The notes under the pieces were generated by a model, which ran no database searches, was not told where the DNA came from, and was given only the letters and a program-made list of their open reading frames with translations. From Saxidomus purpurata (taxonomy: Eukaryota; Mollusca; Bivalvia; Venerida; Veneridae), in assembly GCA_022818135.1 (NCBI GenBank), contig JAFMSR010000001.1:3199167-3263166 (forward strand): a stretch of DNA of 64,000 nucleotides, written 5' to 3'. Numbering within the stretch: position 1 is the first letter of the stretch; every line of letters starts with the position of its first letter. The position numbers were made by a program, and so were the translations under genes. Of the stretch, positions 22,901-30,099 are shown in pieces.

Positions 22901-24604
22901 TGGTCATCACCAACCTACCAACAAAGTTTCAGGACACTTGGCCAACTTATTCTCTATATATTGATCAGGCAAGATTTTTCTGTTAAAGGTCCCTGTGACC
23001 TTGACCTTTGACCTGTTAACCTTAAAATCAATAGGGGTCAGATAACTATTTATTGATCGGACAAGTTTTGGTCTACCAACAGACTGACCGTCATGGGCAA
23101 ACCAATATACCCCGATATATTCAATGGAGGGCACAATAATGATAATACTAAATAACTACAGAAGATATTTGTTTGTAAAGTGTGTCATATACATGTATCC
23201 ATCTTCTATAATATTTATAAACCCTGCTGTGTATCCAGTGTTGATCCAGATCTACACAAGCATTTGTTTGCTCTATTCTGGATCCACTCTACCGTTAAGG
23301 GATCTGCTTATAAGACGACCCCCCTACTTTGCCATGGAAATTGTGTGGTTTTGAATAGACTCATTAAGACGAGGCAATTTTTATGACCCAGTTACTTTAT
23401 TTTCTTCAAGTTCGTAAATTGTAAGCAATAAGTTAATTTTTAATGCGATTTTTTGAGTATTAAAACGAATCTGTGTATGCAATTCGGATATTGATTTTTT
23501 TGACACTTTGAAAAGATAATTGCGAAATATGTGCCATTGGCTAATTAACAATTTGAAAACATATGACAGCTTGTTCTAATTATTAAGAGTGCGGGGGGGA
23601 CCCCAAAATAGCATGGTGTCGTCGTAGTTTAAAGACAAAAAGGATCGAGATGGCAATAAAAAATATTTTTCATTCCCATTGTTACAATTTCTTGGGAGTT
23701 ATCACAAAATGTTTGCAAAAATAAGCAAACTTTCGATTTATAATTAAAAGTGACAAAACAACCGCTGACAATTTTACAAATAAAACTTTCGCCTTTTGTC
23801 TAAGCCTCTCGCTCCTTAACAACGACTTAATTCCGCTAATTTGGGGTATCCTGGGCACTCTTACTAATTATACACAAGCCGCCAGATTTTTCATAAATGA
23901 TTAATCAGCCGATGACACGTATTTACCGGACGCAATTTCGCTCAAAGGTCAAAAAAATCAATATCCGAATCAACAATACACAGACTAGACGATTATCGGG
24001 TGTCTTTACAATAAACGCTGGTAAACGCTTGATTCAGATATCAATTTTAGGCCGCTTTATCAAACCGGAAATAAACAAAATGACTGCACCACTTATTTTC
24101 GTAAAGTTTAACTTCAGATTCTTTAAATAATTGCAAATGGCGACATTTGCGACGGCAGCGGAGGGGTGAGTTAACACAAAACGTAATATGCCAATGGGGG
24201 GGGCGGTAATTGTTCGACTGTCGCCTGCACATAGACACTCGCGGGGACGACATTCGGGATTGCCGATTTCATCACAAATGTATGTTGATTCTTGTGGCCT
24301 CGCTTATAAGACGAGGACCCCACTTTGAGGCAAAAATTGGGACTTTATTTCCTCGTCTTATAAGCGGGGAAATACGGTATTCTATCACATCCTTCAGCTG
24401 TTTGAAGTAAAGGGTGGAAATGTTTAACTGGCCTGACTGGCCATTAAACCCCACTGACAGGTTTGTACCATACCCTACTTCTGAAAAAAGTTTTTTCTCT
24501 CATTGAGTTTTGTTTGTACAGACAATGCATATCACCATGAGCAGTAGGCTAGCTTTACCTTATCTTGAACTTCATCCTCTTCTGCCAATACATCTTGCTT
24601 TTCT
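4911..24604 (-). CDS. UTP25: UTP25 (digestive organ expansion factor homolog), SSU processome component; partial, multi-exon
   Basis: A nucleolar U3 snoRNP-associated factor needed for 18S rRNA maturation, with a helicase-like fold lacking classical ATPase motifs. Minus-strand exons, 5' to 3': 24604-24559, 20667-20572, 19597-19509, 16977-16785, 15394-15303, 12470-12375, 11460-11397, 9407-9355, 8843-8758, 8354-8286, 7572-7458, 6911-6830, 6425-6269, 5741-5645, 5491-5406, 4993-4911. All junctions are GT-AG. Phases agree throughout except inside 20667-20572. About 501 codons align in order with human UTP25. Diagnostic blocks are [47 protein letters not shown] (degenerate DEAD box) and [15 protein letters not shown]. 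The N-terminal part is very acidic, as in the family. The starting exon, expected to be Lys/Arg-rich, was not found. Roughly 200 C-terminal residues should lie beyond the left edge. Confidence 0.93.
5406..5491 (-). CDS. UTP25: UTP25 exon
   Basis: Acceptor TTTTCAG, phase 0 in, donor CTG|GTGAGT, phase 2 out. It reads [20 protein letters not shown] then VRMWTLNGW. The FSRVRMW block is almost invariant in UTP25 proteins. A longer open frame overlapping it on the same strand is a shadow in the wrong phase. Confidence 0.92.
5645..5741 (-). CDS. UTP25: UTP25 exon carrying the degenerate DEAD-box-like motif
   Basis: It reads [20 protein letters not shown] then [18 protein letters not shown] replaces the helicase DEAD box, as in human UTP25 (LLIIDQADIYLMQNW), consistent with a helicase-like fold that does not depend on canonical ATPase chemistry. 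Phase 1 base in, phase 0 out at GTGTTG|GTATGC. Confidence 0.93.
5935..6065 (-). mobile_element. tRNA-derived SINE fragment, minus strand
   Basis: The reverse complement has an A-box-like TGTAGTGGTAGCGC and a B-box-like GGGGTTCAATCC, followed by a body shared with 9112-9335 and 20040-20205. It sits in a UTP25 intron. Confidence 0.6.
6269..6425 (-). CDS. UTP25: UTP25 exon
   Basis: Acceptor TTTTTAG. It reads [20 protein letters not shown], then [20 protein letters not shown] and [11 protein letters not shown]. This matches the human [11 protein letters not shown]...FYSSDILIASPLGLRTIIG segment. Donor GAAGG|GTATGC, phase 2. Confidence 0.94.
6830..6911 (-). CDS. UTP25: UTP25 exon
   Basis: It reads [20 protein letters not shown] then PKKGNKP. 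Human UTP25 has SNKKRFQGEYG at this point. Phase 0 in, phase 1 out at CCAG|GTAAAC, completing the Glu of PEDFEA in the next exon. Confidence 0.92.
6985..7115. repeat. Dispersed repeat with ACCATGATCAGCCTG core
   Basis: The phrase AGACCATGATCAGCCTG and flanking sequence recur around 60745-60830 (GATCATGATCAGCCTG) and 63608-63660 (AGACCATGATCAGCAGC). Copies differ in length and in most other positions, so they are old. Ends were not resolved. Confidence 0.5.
7458..7572 (-). CDS. UTP25: UTP25 exon with the family-defining [10 protein letters not shown] block
   Basis: It reads [20 protein letters not shown] then [17 protein letters not shown]. Human UTP25 has [32 protein letters not shown]. This block gave the first identification of the gene. 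The donor is CAG|GTTGGT; a second GT four bases on would break the phase. Confidence 0.95.
8286..8354 (-). CDS. UTP25: UTP25 exon
   Basis: It reads [20 protein letters not shown] then MEE, joining to ECRDQG in the next exon. The acidic end corresponds to the DDDDF of human UTP25. Acceptor TTTCCAG; donor GAGGA|GTAAGT, phase 2. Confidence 0.88.
8758..8843 (-). CDS. UTP25: UTP25 exon
   Basis: It reads [20 protein letters not shown] then LHALNHVLK. The human segment is DLFYPER...NGEEIRHVYCLHVINHVLK. Acceptor CTACACAG; donor TTTAAA|GTACGT region, phase 2. Confidence 0.93.
9112..9335 (+). mobile_element. tRNA-derived SINE, plus strand
   Basis: It has a Pol III A box within TAGAGTGGTAGCGC (about 9121) and a B box TGGTTTGATCCC (about 9160). 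A body and A-rich tail (AATAAATTACAATAAAATAA) follow. The anticodon-arm region does not fold into a tRNA. Related copies lie reversed at 5935-6065 and 20040-20205. Confidence 0.75.
9355..9407 (-). CDS. UTP25: UTP25 exon
   Basis: Short exon: [17 protein letters not shown]. Human UTP25 has FTPLQKELFLIMNSYR. Acceptor CATTCTAG, phase 1 in; donor CAG|GTATTA, phase 0. It starts 20 bp from the SINE tail. Confidence 0.92.
9768..10098. repeat. Foldback MITE-like element with central hairpin
   Basis: Copies of GATAAAATACAG lie near 9771 and 10083, bounding a palindrome at 9979-10078. Arms such as TTTGGATGCG...TTCAATCACT face AGTGATTGAATT...GCATCCAAA around the turn CGTGCTACGCACAAG. The interior TTAGAATCGAAATAA matches the sequence beside the 4743-4856 hairpin. 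Confidence 0.65.
11075..11245 (-). mobile_element. Old SINE fragment, minus strand
   Basis: It shares AGTTTACTTAACC, AACCCATGACATTCAATA and AGAGGTTTAGTGATTTAAAG with 11640-11815 and with 2625-2815. The Pol III boxes are eroded. Confidence 0.5.
11397..11460 (-). CDS. UTP25: UTP25 exon
   Basis: It reads [20 protein letters not shown] then S. Acceptor CCCCCAG, phase 0; donor CTCAG|GTAAGA, phase 1, giving Asp at the join with ELTPLQ. It aligns to the human KPLESTWTKTNSQFL region. Confidence 0.85.
11640..11815 (-). mobile_element. SINE fragment, minus strand
   Basis: The reverse complement contains GGGTCATGGGTTGGAGCCC (B-box-like) and a head resembling TGGTGGCTCAC. The distal part has AGTTTACGTAAC as in 2625-2815. 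Confidence 0.55.
12375..12470 (-). CDS. UTP25: UTP25 exon
   Basis: It reads [20 protein letters not shown] then [12 protein letters not shown], aligning with human WPILGQLFFSS...LKSLH. Both ends are phase 0 (acceptor GTTTCAG, donor CAT|GTATGT), which fits both neighbouring exons. Conservation is modest, so placement rests on the VPGVGQ and SKLH anchors plus exact phase. Confidence 0.82.
12777..13355 (-). mobile_element. Family D Helitron-like element
   Basis: The minus-strand 3' end reads GCGGCATTGCCGC (hairpin) then ATTTCTTGTT. The body has two units of about 145 bp around GTCACTGTGACCTTGACCTT and CATCTTGATGTGGTAAACA, then CCCATCCG repeats. The other end is a palindrome, AACCAGGATTTTC...GAAAACCTGGTT. 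It abuts the next element exactly at 13355/13356. Confidence 0.7.
13356..14563 (-). mobile_element. Family C element, complete copy with about 145-bp core units
   Basis: The minus-strand 3' end has the hairpin ATCAC-loop-GTGAT then AGCTCTAGTT (left edge). The other end is TATACCCCCC...GGGGGTATAA (right edge). The core is about seven tandem units carrying GTGCACTGCACTTCCTCTCA and AAAGGGCAATAACTCTG. Two overlapping open frames inside it are simply the repeat read through and are not genes. Confidence 0.8.
14564..15085. mobile_element. Family E element with three 140-bp units
   Basis: Units carry AGTAACAGTGACCTTGACCC, GCAATCCCAAGCT and CACCAAGTTTCATTG. The right end CTAATAATCAGGTTTTTTAA plus AACCTG resembles the family D palindrome (CTAATAACCAGG). 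The left boundary against the preceding element is not sharp. Confidence 0.6.
15303..15394 (-). CDS. UTP25: UTP25 exon
   Basis: It reads [20 protein letters not shown] then [10 protein letters not shown]. The human protein has DPFLQHVNKELKEKAIQ at this position. Acceptor GTTTGTAG, phase 1 in; donor AAG|GTAAAT, phase 0. It follows directly on the acidic domain. Confidence 0.9.
15865..16556. repeat. Diverged family C-like element
   Basis: C-rich start (ATGCCCCCCCCC) and a decayed terminus AGTATATCCCC...CATGGGTATAA. Between them are two diverged units sharing CATTGCAATxCTT and CTCCACAAACT. Boundaries are approximate. Confidence 0.5.
16638..16769. repeat. 36-bp tandem repeat, about 3.7 copies
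   Basis: The unit TAAGTTTTTAAATTTATAAC plus TGTTACAACTGTTCTG is repeated almost without change. It lies 15 bp downstream of the UTP25 acidic-exon donor, inside the intron. Confidence 0.9.
16785..16977 (-). CDS. UTP25: UTP25 exon, long acidic region
   Basis: 64 codons, mostly Asp/Glu/Ser: [20 protein letters not shown], then further runs ending [12 protein letters not shown]. Phase 0 in, phase 1 out at AGTG|GTATGT. UTP25 orthologues carry an equivalent acidic stretch before the conserved core, as do many nucleolar ribosome-assembly proteins. Sequence identity is not meaningful here; position and phase place it. Confidence 0.87.
18122..18360. mobile_element. MITE related to the 35.9-kb hairpin
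   Basis: Ends GCTTGGGGTCTGGACCTC and GCGAGTCCATACCCCAGC form imperfect terminal inverted repeats. The right 45 bp (AGTATTAGATTGGGTGGCGA etc.) match an arm of the hairpin at 35919-36050. The 131-codon open frame across it has no supporting similarity. Confidence 0.65.
18935..19025 (-). mobile_element. tRNA-derived SINE head, minus strand
   Basis: The reverse complement has TGGTTAACGCTCTCGACTAC (A box plus anticodon arm) and GTTGAATCCC (B box). No body or tail was resolved. Confidence 0.5.
19509..19597 (-). CDS. UTP25: UTP25 exon, acidic
   Basis: It reads [20 protein letters not shown] then ENENANEEE. Acceptor ATTTGTCAG, phase 1 in; donor GAG|GTAGTT, phase 0. It belongs to the acidic N-terminal domain. 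Confidence 0.85.
20040..20205 (-). mobile_element. tRNA-derived SINE, minus strand
   Basis: The reverse complement shows TAGTAGTGCGTTTGCCTCAT (A box and arm) and the B box AGGTTTGATCCC. Its body matches 9112-9335. An open frame on the plus strand is only the SINE read backwards. Confidence 0.7.
20572..20667 (-). CDS. UTP25: UTP25 exon with an apparent single-base frameshift
   Basis: The first half reads [15 protein letters not shown] in phase with the upstream exon, as in the human Ser/Asp/Glu stretch. The second half reads [15 protein letters not shown] in phase with the downstream exon, matching human HRLLATL. The two halves are in different frames: the exon is 96 nt where 97 (or 94) is required. 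The break falls at or just after a CCCC run (20626-20635 region). Read as given, translation stops a few codons later. A lost C in the assembly, a null allele, or a real inactivating mutation are all possible. Confidence 0.8.
20692..20725 (-). repeat. Solo family C terminus
   Basis: TAACTAGAATTATCACTTAAC followed by TGATTATAATAC has the same layout (CTAGAxxTATCAC-loop-GTGAT) as the ends at 13356 and 20726. It directly abuts the intact end at 20726. This is a leftover of an older element. Confidence 0.5.
20726..21528 (-). mobile_element. Family C element, complete copy (both ends present)
   Basis: The left edge AACTAGAACTGTCACAAGAG plus TGAC is, in reverse, a 5-bp-stem hairpin (GTCAC/GTGAC) followed by AGTTCTAGTT. 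Next comes ATTATACCCCCACAATAC; the right edge is TTTTGTGGGGGTATAAT. The core is five units of about 140 bp with TTATCATCCGGAAACTG and several small deletions. It is the best reference for the truncated copy at 1-797. Confidence 0.82.
22508..23135 (-). mobile_element. Old family C element
   Basis: The left edge AAACAAGAG reads CTCTTGTTT on the minus strand. The body has four diverged units (GACACTAGGCCAAAGCATTC, GTGACCTTGACCTTTGACCT). The right edge is a decayed ATATACCCCG...GGAGGGCA. Confidence 0.6.
23290..24379. mobile_element. Long foldback DNA element, about 1.09 kb
   Basis: Termini TACCGTTAAGG...GCTTATAAGACGA and TCGTCTTATAAGC...AAATACGGTA are inverted repeats. Inside, CGGATATTGATTTTTTTGAC (about 23485) and GTCAAAAAAATCAATATCCG (about 23948) are perfect inverse copies. 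A second palindrome, CGCTTATAAGACGAGG / CCTCGTCTTATAAGCG, occupies 24301-24367. No transposase frame was seen, so it is non-autonomous. Confidence 0.7.
24559..24604 (-). CDS. UTP25: UTP25 exon, most 5' one identified
   Basis: It reads [15 protein letters not shown] after one leading base that completes a codon from a missing upstream exon. Acceptor CATTGCAG; donor AAG|GTAAAG, phase 0. It is short and acidic, so support comes from splice sites and phase with the next exon rather than from similarity. Confidence 0.65.
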
Positions 24605-25791
24605 CTGCAATGTAGGAAAGAAGTATGATTATCTATTAATATTAAAGTAAATTTTAGTCTTACATGTTTTTAAATCTCTTTCACAATTTACTATCACAAC
24701 ATGTAACAGTCAGGGGTGTAATTTGTATAAGTTATTTTGAAAATACTTCTGTAAGTGATATTTGAAACATTTTGTTAATAAAATTACTTCCCTTTGCTGA
24801 AAGAATTAACTCCCTTGAAAGTTGAGGTGAACAAAATAATGAGAATATCTGAAAATAATGTATACAGATTACAAATCAACATTTCAATTTCTTCATTACT
24901 AGCAAATTACCTCTGCAAATACCTTCAGATAAGAGAAAGAAATGCAGGTTCTTTCTTTATAGCTGACAGTAATGACTTTACAATTAGACATAACGGATTT
25001 ATTGCTAAAATTGTCTAACATATGACCTGACAAATGTCCTACTTCAAAGCCCTTGCGTAAGAATATGTTGTTGCGTAATATATTTTATTTCATAATCTTG
25101 AAGTTCAATGATGAAAGAAATAGAAAAAAAATGTGCAACTCCCCGGAAAATTTGTATCCTTGTGAAAAATGATGTTAAATCTTTGTACTGTTTGGACGAA
25201 AATAACTTGAATAAGTGATCATGACTGAAAAATAACTTAAAGAAGTGATAAAGTGAGTGATGTATTTATAAAAGAAAAATATCACTTGTAGAAGTTATCT
25301 TAAACAACACTAAAATAACTTAAACAAGTTACACCCTGACTGTTTGGTAAACAACTTGTTTTTATTTAGAATTTAATCTAGTGCTTAAAGCAATTTAGCA
25401 TTTTTGACTCCAGACTATAAATTTGACAAGAATTCATTTGTTTCAGACTCATTAAATTCGGGAATAAACAGGGTGCAAGCAAAGTCCAATTTTTGTGTGT
25501 AAGAGGATACCTTCTATGTCACTCAGCATTAAGAAAGATCAGCCAAAAAATTAGTAAACAATATACTAATGTGCAATTTTTTTCATTTTTCTGGTAGACC
25601 CACTGGCTGGACACTTAATGGACAGCCCAAATGCCACCCGAGTCAACTCAAACTAATTATTTCAAATAAATAGTAGACATAGGAACAGGACTCTTGAACG
25701 ATTAAGTGTCACCAACACCCTTTAAGTTATTATGACAAACAGCAACACTGAAATAAATCGTATATGTCCGTAACATATCCGACTACAGATC

Positions 25792-26037
25792 CTATCCGAA
25801 TACGAGACTAAAGAAAAGTTTGCTACATTCTACAGATGTTACAAACACTATGATAAACGTGCCTTGTATCCTTAGAATTATTCTTCCCTTCATCTCTGTA
25901 AATCTTCCTGTGCTTTTTAGATAAGAAATTAAGGTCAATTGTTCGTCTTTTTCTTTTTTCATGCCGTCCCATTGTGAATCGACTTCATTCACTGCTTGAA
26001 AAATGTTCTTTACCTTAATCGAACAGTCTGTCGACAT
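25792..26037 (-). CDS. Unidentified open frame, 81 codons
   Basis: It reads MSTDCSIKVKNIFQAVNEVD, then SQWDGMKKEKDEQLTLISYL, KSTGRFTEMKGRI and a hydrophobic end. Residues 8-50 look like amphipathic helix or coiled coil with balanced charge, unlike most chance frames here. I do not recognise the family. It does not match the expected Lys/Arg-rich first exon of UTP25 and its phase does not fit. A TGATGTCACGG (CRE-like) sequence sits about 30 bp upstream. It could be a small gene, a first exon, or chance. Confidence 0.3.
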   Translation of the reverse strand: MSTDCSIKVKNIFQAVNEVDSQWDGMKKEKDEQLTLISYLKSTGRFTEMKGRIILRIQGTFIIVFVTSVECSKLFFSLVFG

Positions 26038-26299
26038 TCAGTCATTGCACGCAATATTCTACTTGGGTGATGTCACGGCGTCCTACTTTTTGTGAACATT
26101 GACTTCTGCTTTGCAAACTCTTTGTTTACTGCAGTTTGTTTAAACATTATGATATACGTGGAATGGTGCCAGTCTTTTCGTGGAATATAAAGTATTGTTC
26201 TAATCTTTTTGTAAATAATTTTTAAGACCCAGTTCAAATAGTGATTTTCTGAAGAAAGAACTTGGATTTTTTCTTCCATATGTACGTAAGAAATTAAAT

Positions 26300-28360
26300 G
26301 ATTACTTTTTAATTACGGAATTCATACTGAGAAACATGTCTTCCATTACTAAACATAAAACCATTTAAACCCCAGTCTATGCTAGTTTCACGGCACTGTT
26401 CAAAGCTATGGAATTGAGCCACTGCATGGGACTGGTTGGTTATTTAGCCACAAAGTTTGTTTTTCTGTTTAATAAATCTCATGATATCTAAAATACATGT
26501 ATTCTTTTATAAGACATTTTCACCAGTATAGTAATACTGATTTATATTAAAATAGAAACAACGAAAATGTCAAATGTTCAATAGAATTCTCTAAATCACA
26601 TCTGGAATAGGAGCGTTTACATGAAGGTCACATAAATTGAATTGACACTCTTGCTTGCTTATTTTATAATATTTTGTTAACACGTTGTTAATATTCATTT
26701 TTTACTTTTATTTTAAAGCTAAACTGTCTTAAATGTGTTTCAATTGACCGCGCGTATATACTAATCAAAGCGCTGTGAGCGCTGAAGGCCTGGAGGCTCT
26801 AAATTAACTCCCCTAAAAACAACTTTTCTTGATTTGCGCTGAACCTTACCTAAAGCGCGGGTCGAAATGTGTGGAGGACGAAATTTAGTATATGACACAG
26901 AATGAATGATTCACAAATATATGGGTGGCAGGGAAGTTTGTTTTATTATAAAACTCAGTTTGATGAAAAATAATCACATGGTCAACAATATCAAATGTTT
27001 GAGAGAACCAGGCGCGTAGCCTGGCATACTCCCATACTCACGGGAGTACTTCGAATTTCAAAAATGAAAAATTTAAATGGCCTAAAAATGATGTTAAACT
27101 TGTGCCTAAGGGGGATACATGTCCACCCAGGTACACTAGCAGTATCGGTTGATTTTTACTCACAAATGGTAAACTTGTACGTAAATTATATCCTTTTTTT
27201 TAAAGAAATTTATTTTTAGGTAAATATATATGTAATCGTTCGTAAATAAGAAAGTTGTCAATGAAATAACATCAGAAATTTGAAAATCAAACTATCGTGC
27301 TCCGTACGTTTCCGTAAAATTCCGTAAATATCCGTACTTTTCCGTGATATGCATATGATTATCTTCCGTAATCAGCTTACAGTGCAGTAATTTCTAAAAC
27401 AGAAAACAATGTGTAATGCAGCCCGTAAGCTATAGACCTTTCTTCAATCGTTTGAAGTTGTATGTACTGTTTTTATTTGTAATACTGTATGTTCAGAAGA
27501 TTGATCTGGTCTGTCTTGCACTACTTTCCCATAGCGCATGTTTACAGTTGTTATTAGCACATAGCACAGTTAAATTGTCTGCAGTGTTTGAAATGTGGTA
27601 TGCTAACTTAGGCCTAGGGGCCTTTCAGTCCCCAGGCCAATGAAAGCTTAGTTATATTTGAATACAATATTTAAATACATATAACGAGCTGTTTTTGTTT
27701 AATTTTAAAGGAAAAAAATTAGAAACGCAGTGATAATCGTTTTGGGTTAGTCTTTGATAATGATCTTACATATTTATGAACACTAACACAAAGATAGAAA
27801 TATGACTGAAATGGAGAAAACTGTACTAAAAGTAGAAAACCAAAAATCATTTTCACTTTTTTCAGTACATTCTCAAAATAGCTGTCAAATTCAAAATGTG
27901 TCAGATTTATCACCTAAAATAATTATGAGTAAAAAAACGCAAAAAAAGTTTATATTTCAAGTCTCGTCAAATGGGAAGTACAAACAAACATACAACAAAC
28001 ATCACACTCACACACACGTTTACTTCTGACATTCTCTAGCATTTTCGCTAATTTGTTTGCGTTATGACGTCGACCAATCTTTGCTGCATGTCTTGAATTA
28101 TGTATTTTGCATGTCATCATGGACTTTTTAGCCTACATTGGTGCAATAGAATGGTCTTGTCTTGTCTATAACCAATTATTTGTGGCAATTAAAGAGGGGC
28201 GTCGGAAACATGAACAAAGGACCGTTTACACATACACACACATGGAATTAAATTATCCATTTAAACAATATTAATAACGTTTGTAATGATTAGCCAAAAG
28301 GTAGCGGGTTTTCCTAAATATTATTCATTTTATGTCTTTTTTTGGTATTTGGAATTGTAT
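26300..28360. other. Intergenic, no gene seen
   Basis: AT-rich DNA with a run of TCCGTA-type short repeats at 27301-27372. Open frames are short, lack similarity and have no convincing splice context. Confidence 0.6.
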
Positions 28361-28384
28361 GAATTTTTTTACAAATTTCGTAAA

Positions 28385-28760
28385 ATTTTGAACACACATA
28401 CACACAATCACACACAATACAAACACAGTACAACTATCCGAGGAACAGCACAGGTTTACAGCATCATACACAAACACAAAAAGCACATAAACACAAATGT
28501 CACACCTTACAGGACACCTAGTGGGGACAAATGTAGACATTTGCACACGACCTACATCTCACTAGAATCAGGGATACACATACACACACACTACATAAAC
28601 ACCAGATATACAAAATCTATAATTTAAAGCAGATTTTTTCACACAAAATAATTTATATACACAAAAACGATGCATACATCTAACAATGGAAATATTTCAC
28701 TATAACTATACACTCGTGCACACTTATATACTAGTCACACACACACAATATACATAATAT
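28385..28760. repeat. Degenerate (CA)n-rich tract
   Basis: ACACATACACACAATCACAC and similar interrupted dinucleotide blocks extend over about 370 bp. Open frames rich in Thr/His on one strand and Val/Cys on the other are by-products. Confidence 0.75.
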
Positions 28761-29117
28761 AAAAGTTCTAAAATTAGTTGAAGAATGAATTTTTCAAGTA
28801 TGCAAATTTCATTTGAATACTGTGCAAGTAAAACTGAACATGTCTGACTTTCAAGTGCATCTATTTGATCATCAACTTATTACATCTATTCAAAATTAAA
28901 ACTGAATTTATAACAAATTTAGTGTACGGATTTGCATCACAAATACTTTATTATTCAAAAGTGTTGAGTTGTTGTTATCTCAGTCAACTACACCGCGCAC
29001 GCATGCTATAACAATTACGTGCCTTACTGATAATGCATGAGGCGTTAGATTATGTAATGTCATTAAGTACTGTGCATCCAATATACCAAGTATGTGTCCT
29101 GATCTTACTTACATATG

Positions 29118-29190
29118 TAACGGCTCGGGTAATATAAGTCTAGGCGGGTAATATATCCCCATATACCACTTCAAAAACCAAATAACATAT
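29118..29190. repeat. Half copy of the 59-kb palindromic element
   Basis: TAACGGCTCGGGTAATATAA, then GGGTAATATATCCCCATATA and CCAAATAACATATAA are nearly identical to 59108-59182. The mirrored half found at 59 kb is absent here. Confidence 0.8.
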
Positions 29191-29888
29191 AAAATATCAA
29201 TTTATATATTTTTTATCATACTATGTGACCTTTACGACACTGATTTTTTTGTTTATGAAAAGGGACCGAAATATTTATCAATAACTCGACAACCGTTTTA
29301 CCTGCATGTAATGATAATAATATGTTGCTTCTTTCTAACATTAGAATCATTATATACCTCACTTGAATCACACAAATTTGGGACCTCCGCAAAAGTAACT
29401 ACACAAACGATGACTTGAATTAATCAAAGCAATGCGAGTACAAATTTGAATATATGAAGCAGATTAATACGGCTTCATAAGTGCTTTCTAAGGTCACTAC
29501 GACAATCAAAAACTTTTACACAATATGATGTGATACAGCAATTTTAAAAGAAAACGAGTATTTATTGCTTTACTGTATTACAATTTCATCACATACAAAA
29601 CTATCACAGAACAAAATTGTACCGTGTGTACAAAGGTATAATAACTGTTAATGAAAATTTACATTTTGCGTCATTTATAAATCAAGATAAAAATCAAGGG
29701 GCACACCCTACTCTACTACAAATAGATTATTTTCTCAAAATGCTAACACCATGCTTTATGTACGTATAATGTGAATGTATGATGATAAATGTATAAATGT
29801 ATAAAATTAATAAATGTATTTTTCAAGAAGCACATAAATCAAGCAATGTCTCAGTTCAGCAAAAATACTAATAAAGCGACAATTCATA

Positions 29889-30034
29889 ATCACAGGTATT
29901 TTCAAAATAATCCCCGAAAAAAATCGCTACAGCGTACTGTACATGTATATAAGAAAAGAGCTTATACATGTACGCTGTCGCGATTTTTTTCCAGATTTTT
30001 TTTGGAAAATTCCTTACCTGTGTTCATAATAAAT
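29889..30034. repeat. Foldback hairpin, arms of about 60 bp
   Basis: CACAGGTATTTTC...CGAAAAAAATCGC...GTACATGTATA faces TATACATGTAC...GCGATTTTTTTCC...CCTTACCTGTG around a short loop near 29955. Mismatches are few, so the inversion is fairly young. The 90-codon open frame across it is an artefact of the palindrome. Confidence 0.75.
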
Positions 30035-30099
30035 CGTTTTAAGGAACTACAGCACATATGATTCCTCTATTTCTATCGATATTTGTGGGAATATTTACC

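Noticed and set aside
24137..24171. ATG followed by [10 protein letters not shown] and a good donor GTGAGT, considered as a first exon
   Set aside because: It lies inside the 1.09-kb foldback element and no downstream exon on the plus strand was found.
24605..26300. Search for the Lys/Arg-rich first exon of UTP25
   Set aside because: No minus-strand segment with the expected composition, a start codon and a phase-2 donor was found, so no start is annotated.
28286..28627. 113-codon Thr/His-rich frame
   Set aside because: By-product of the degenerate CA tract.
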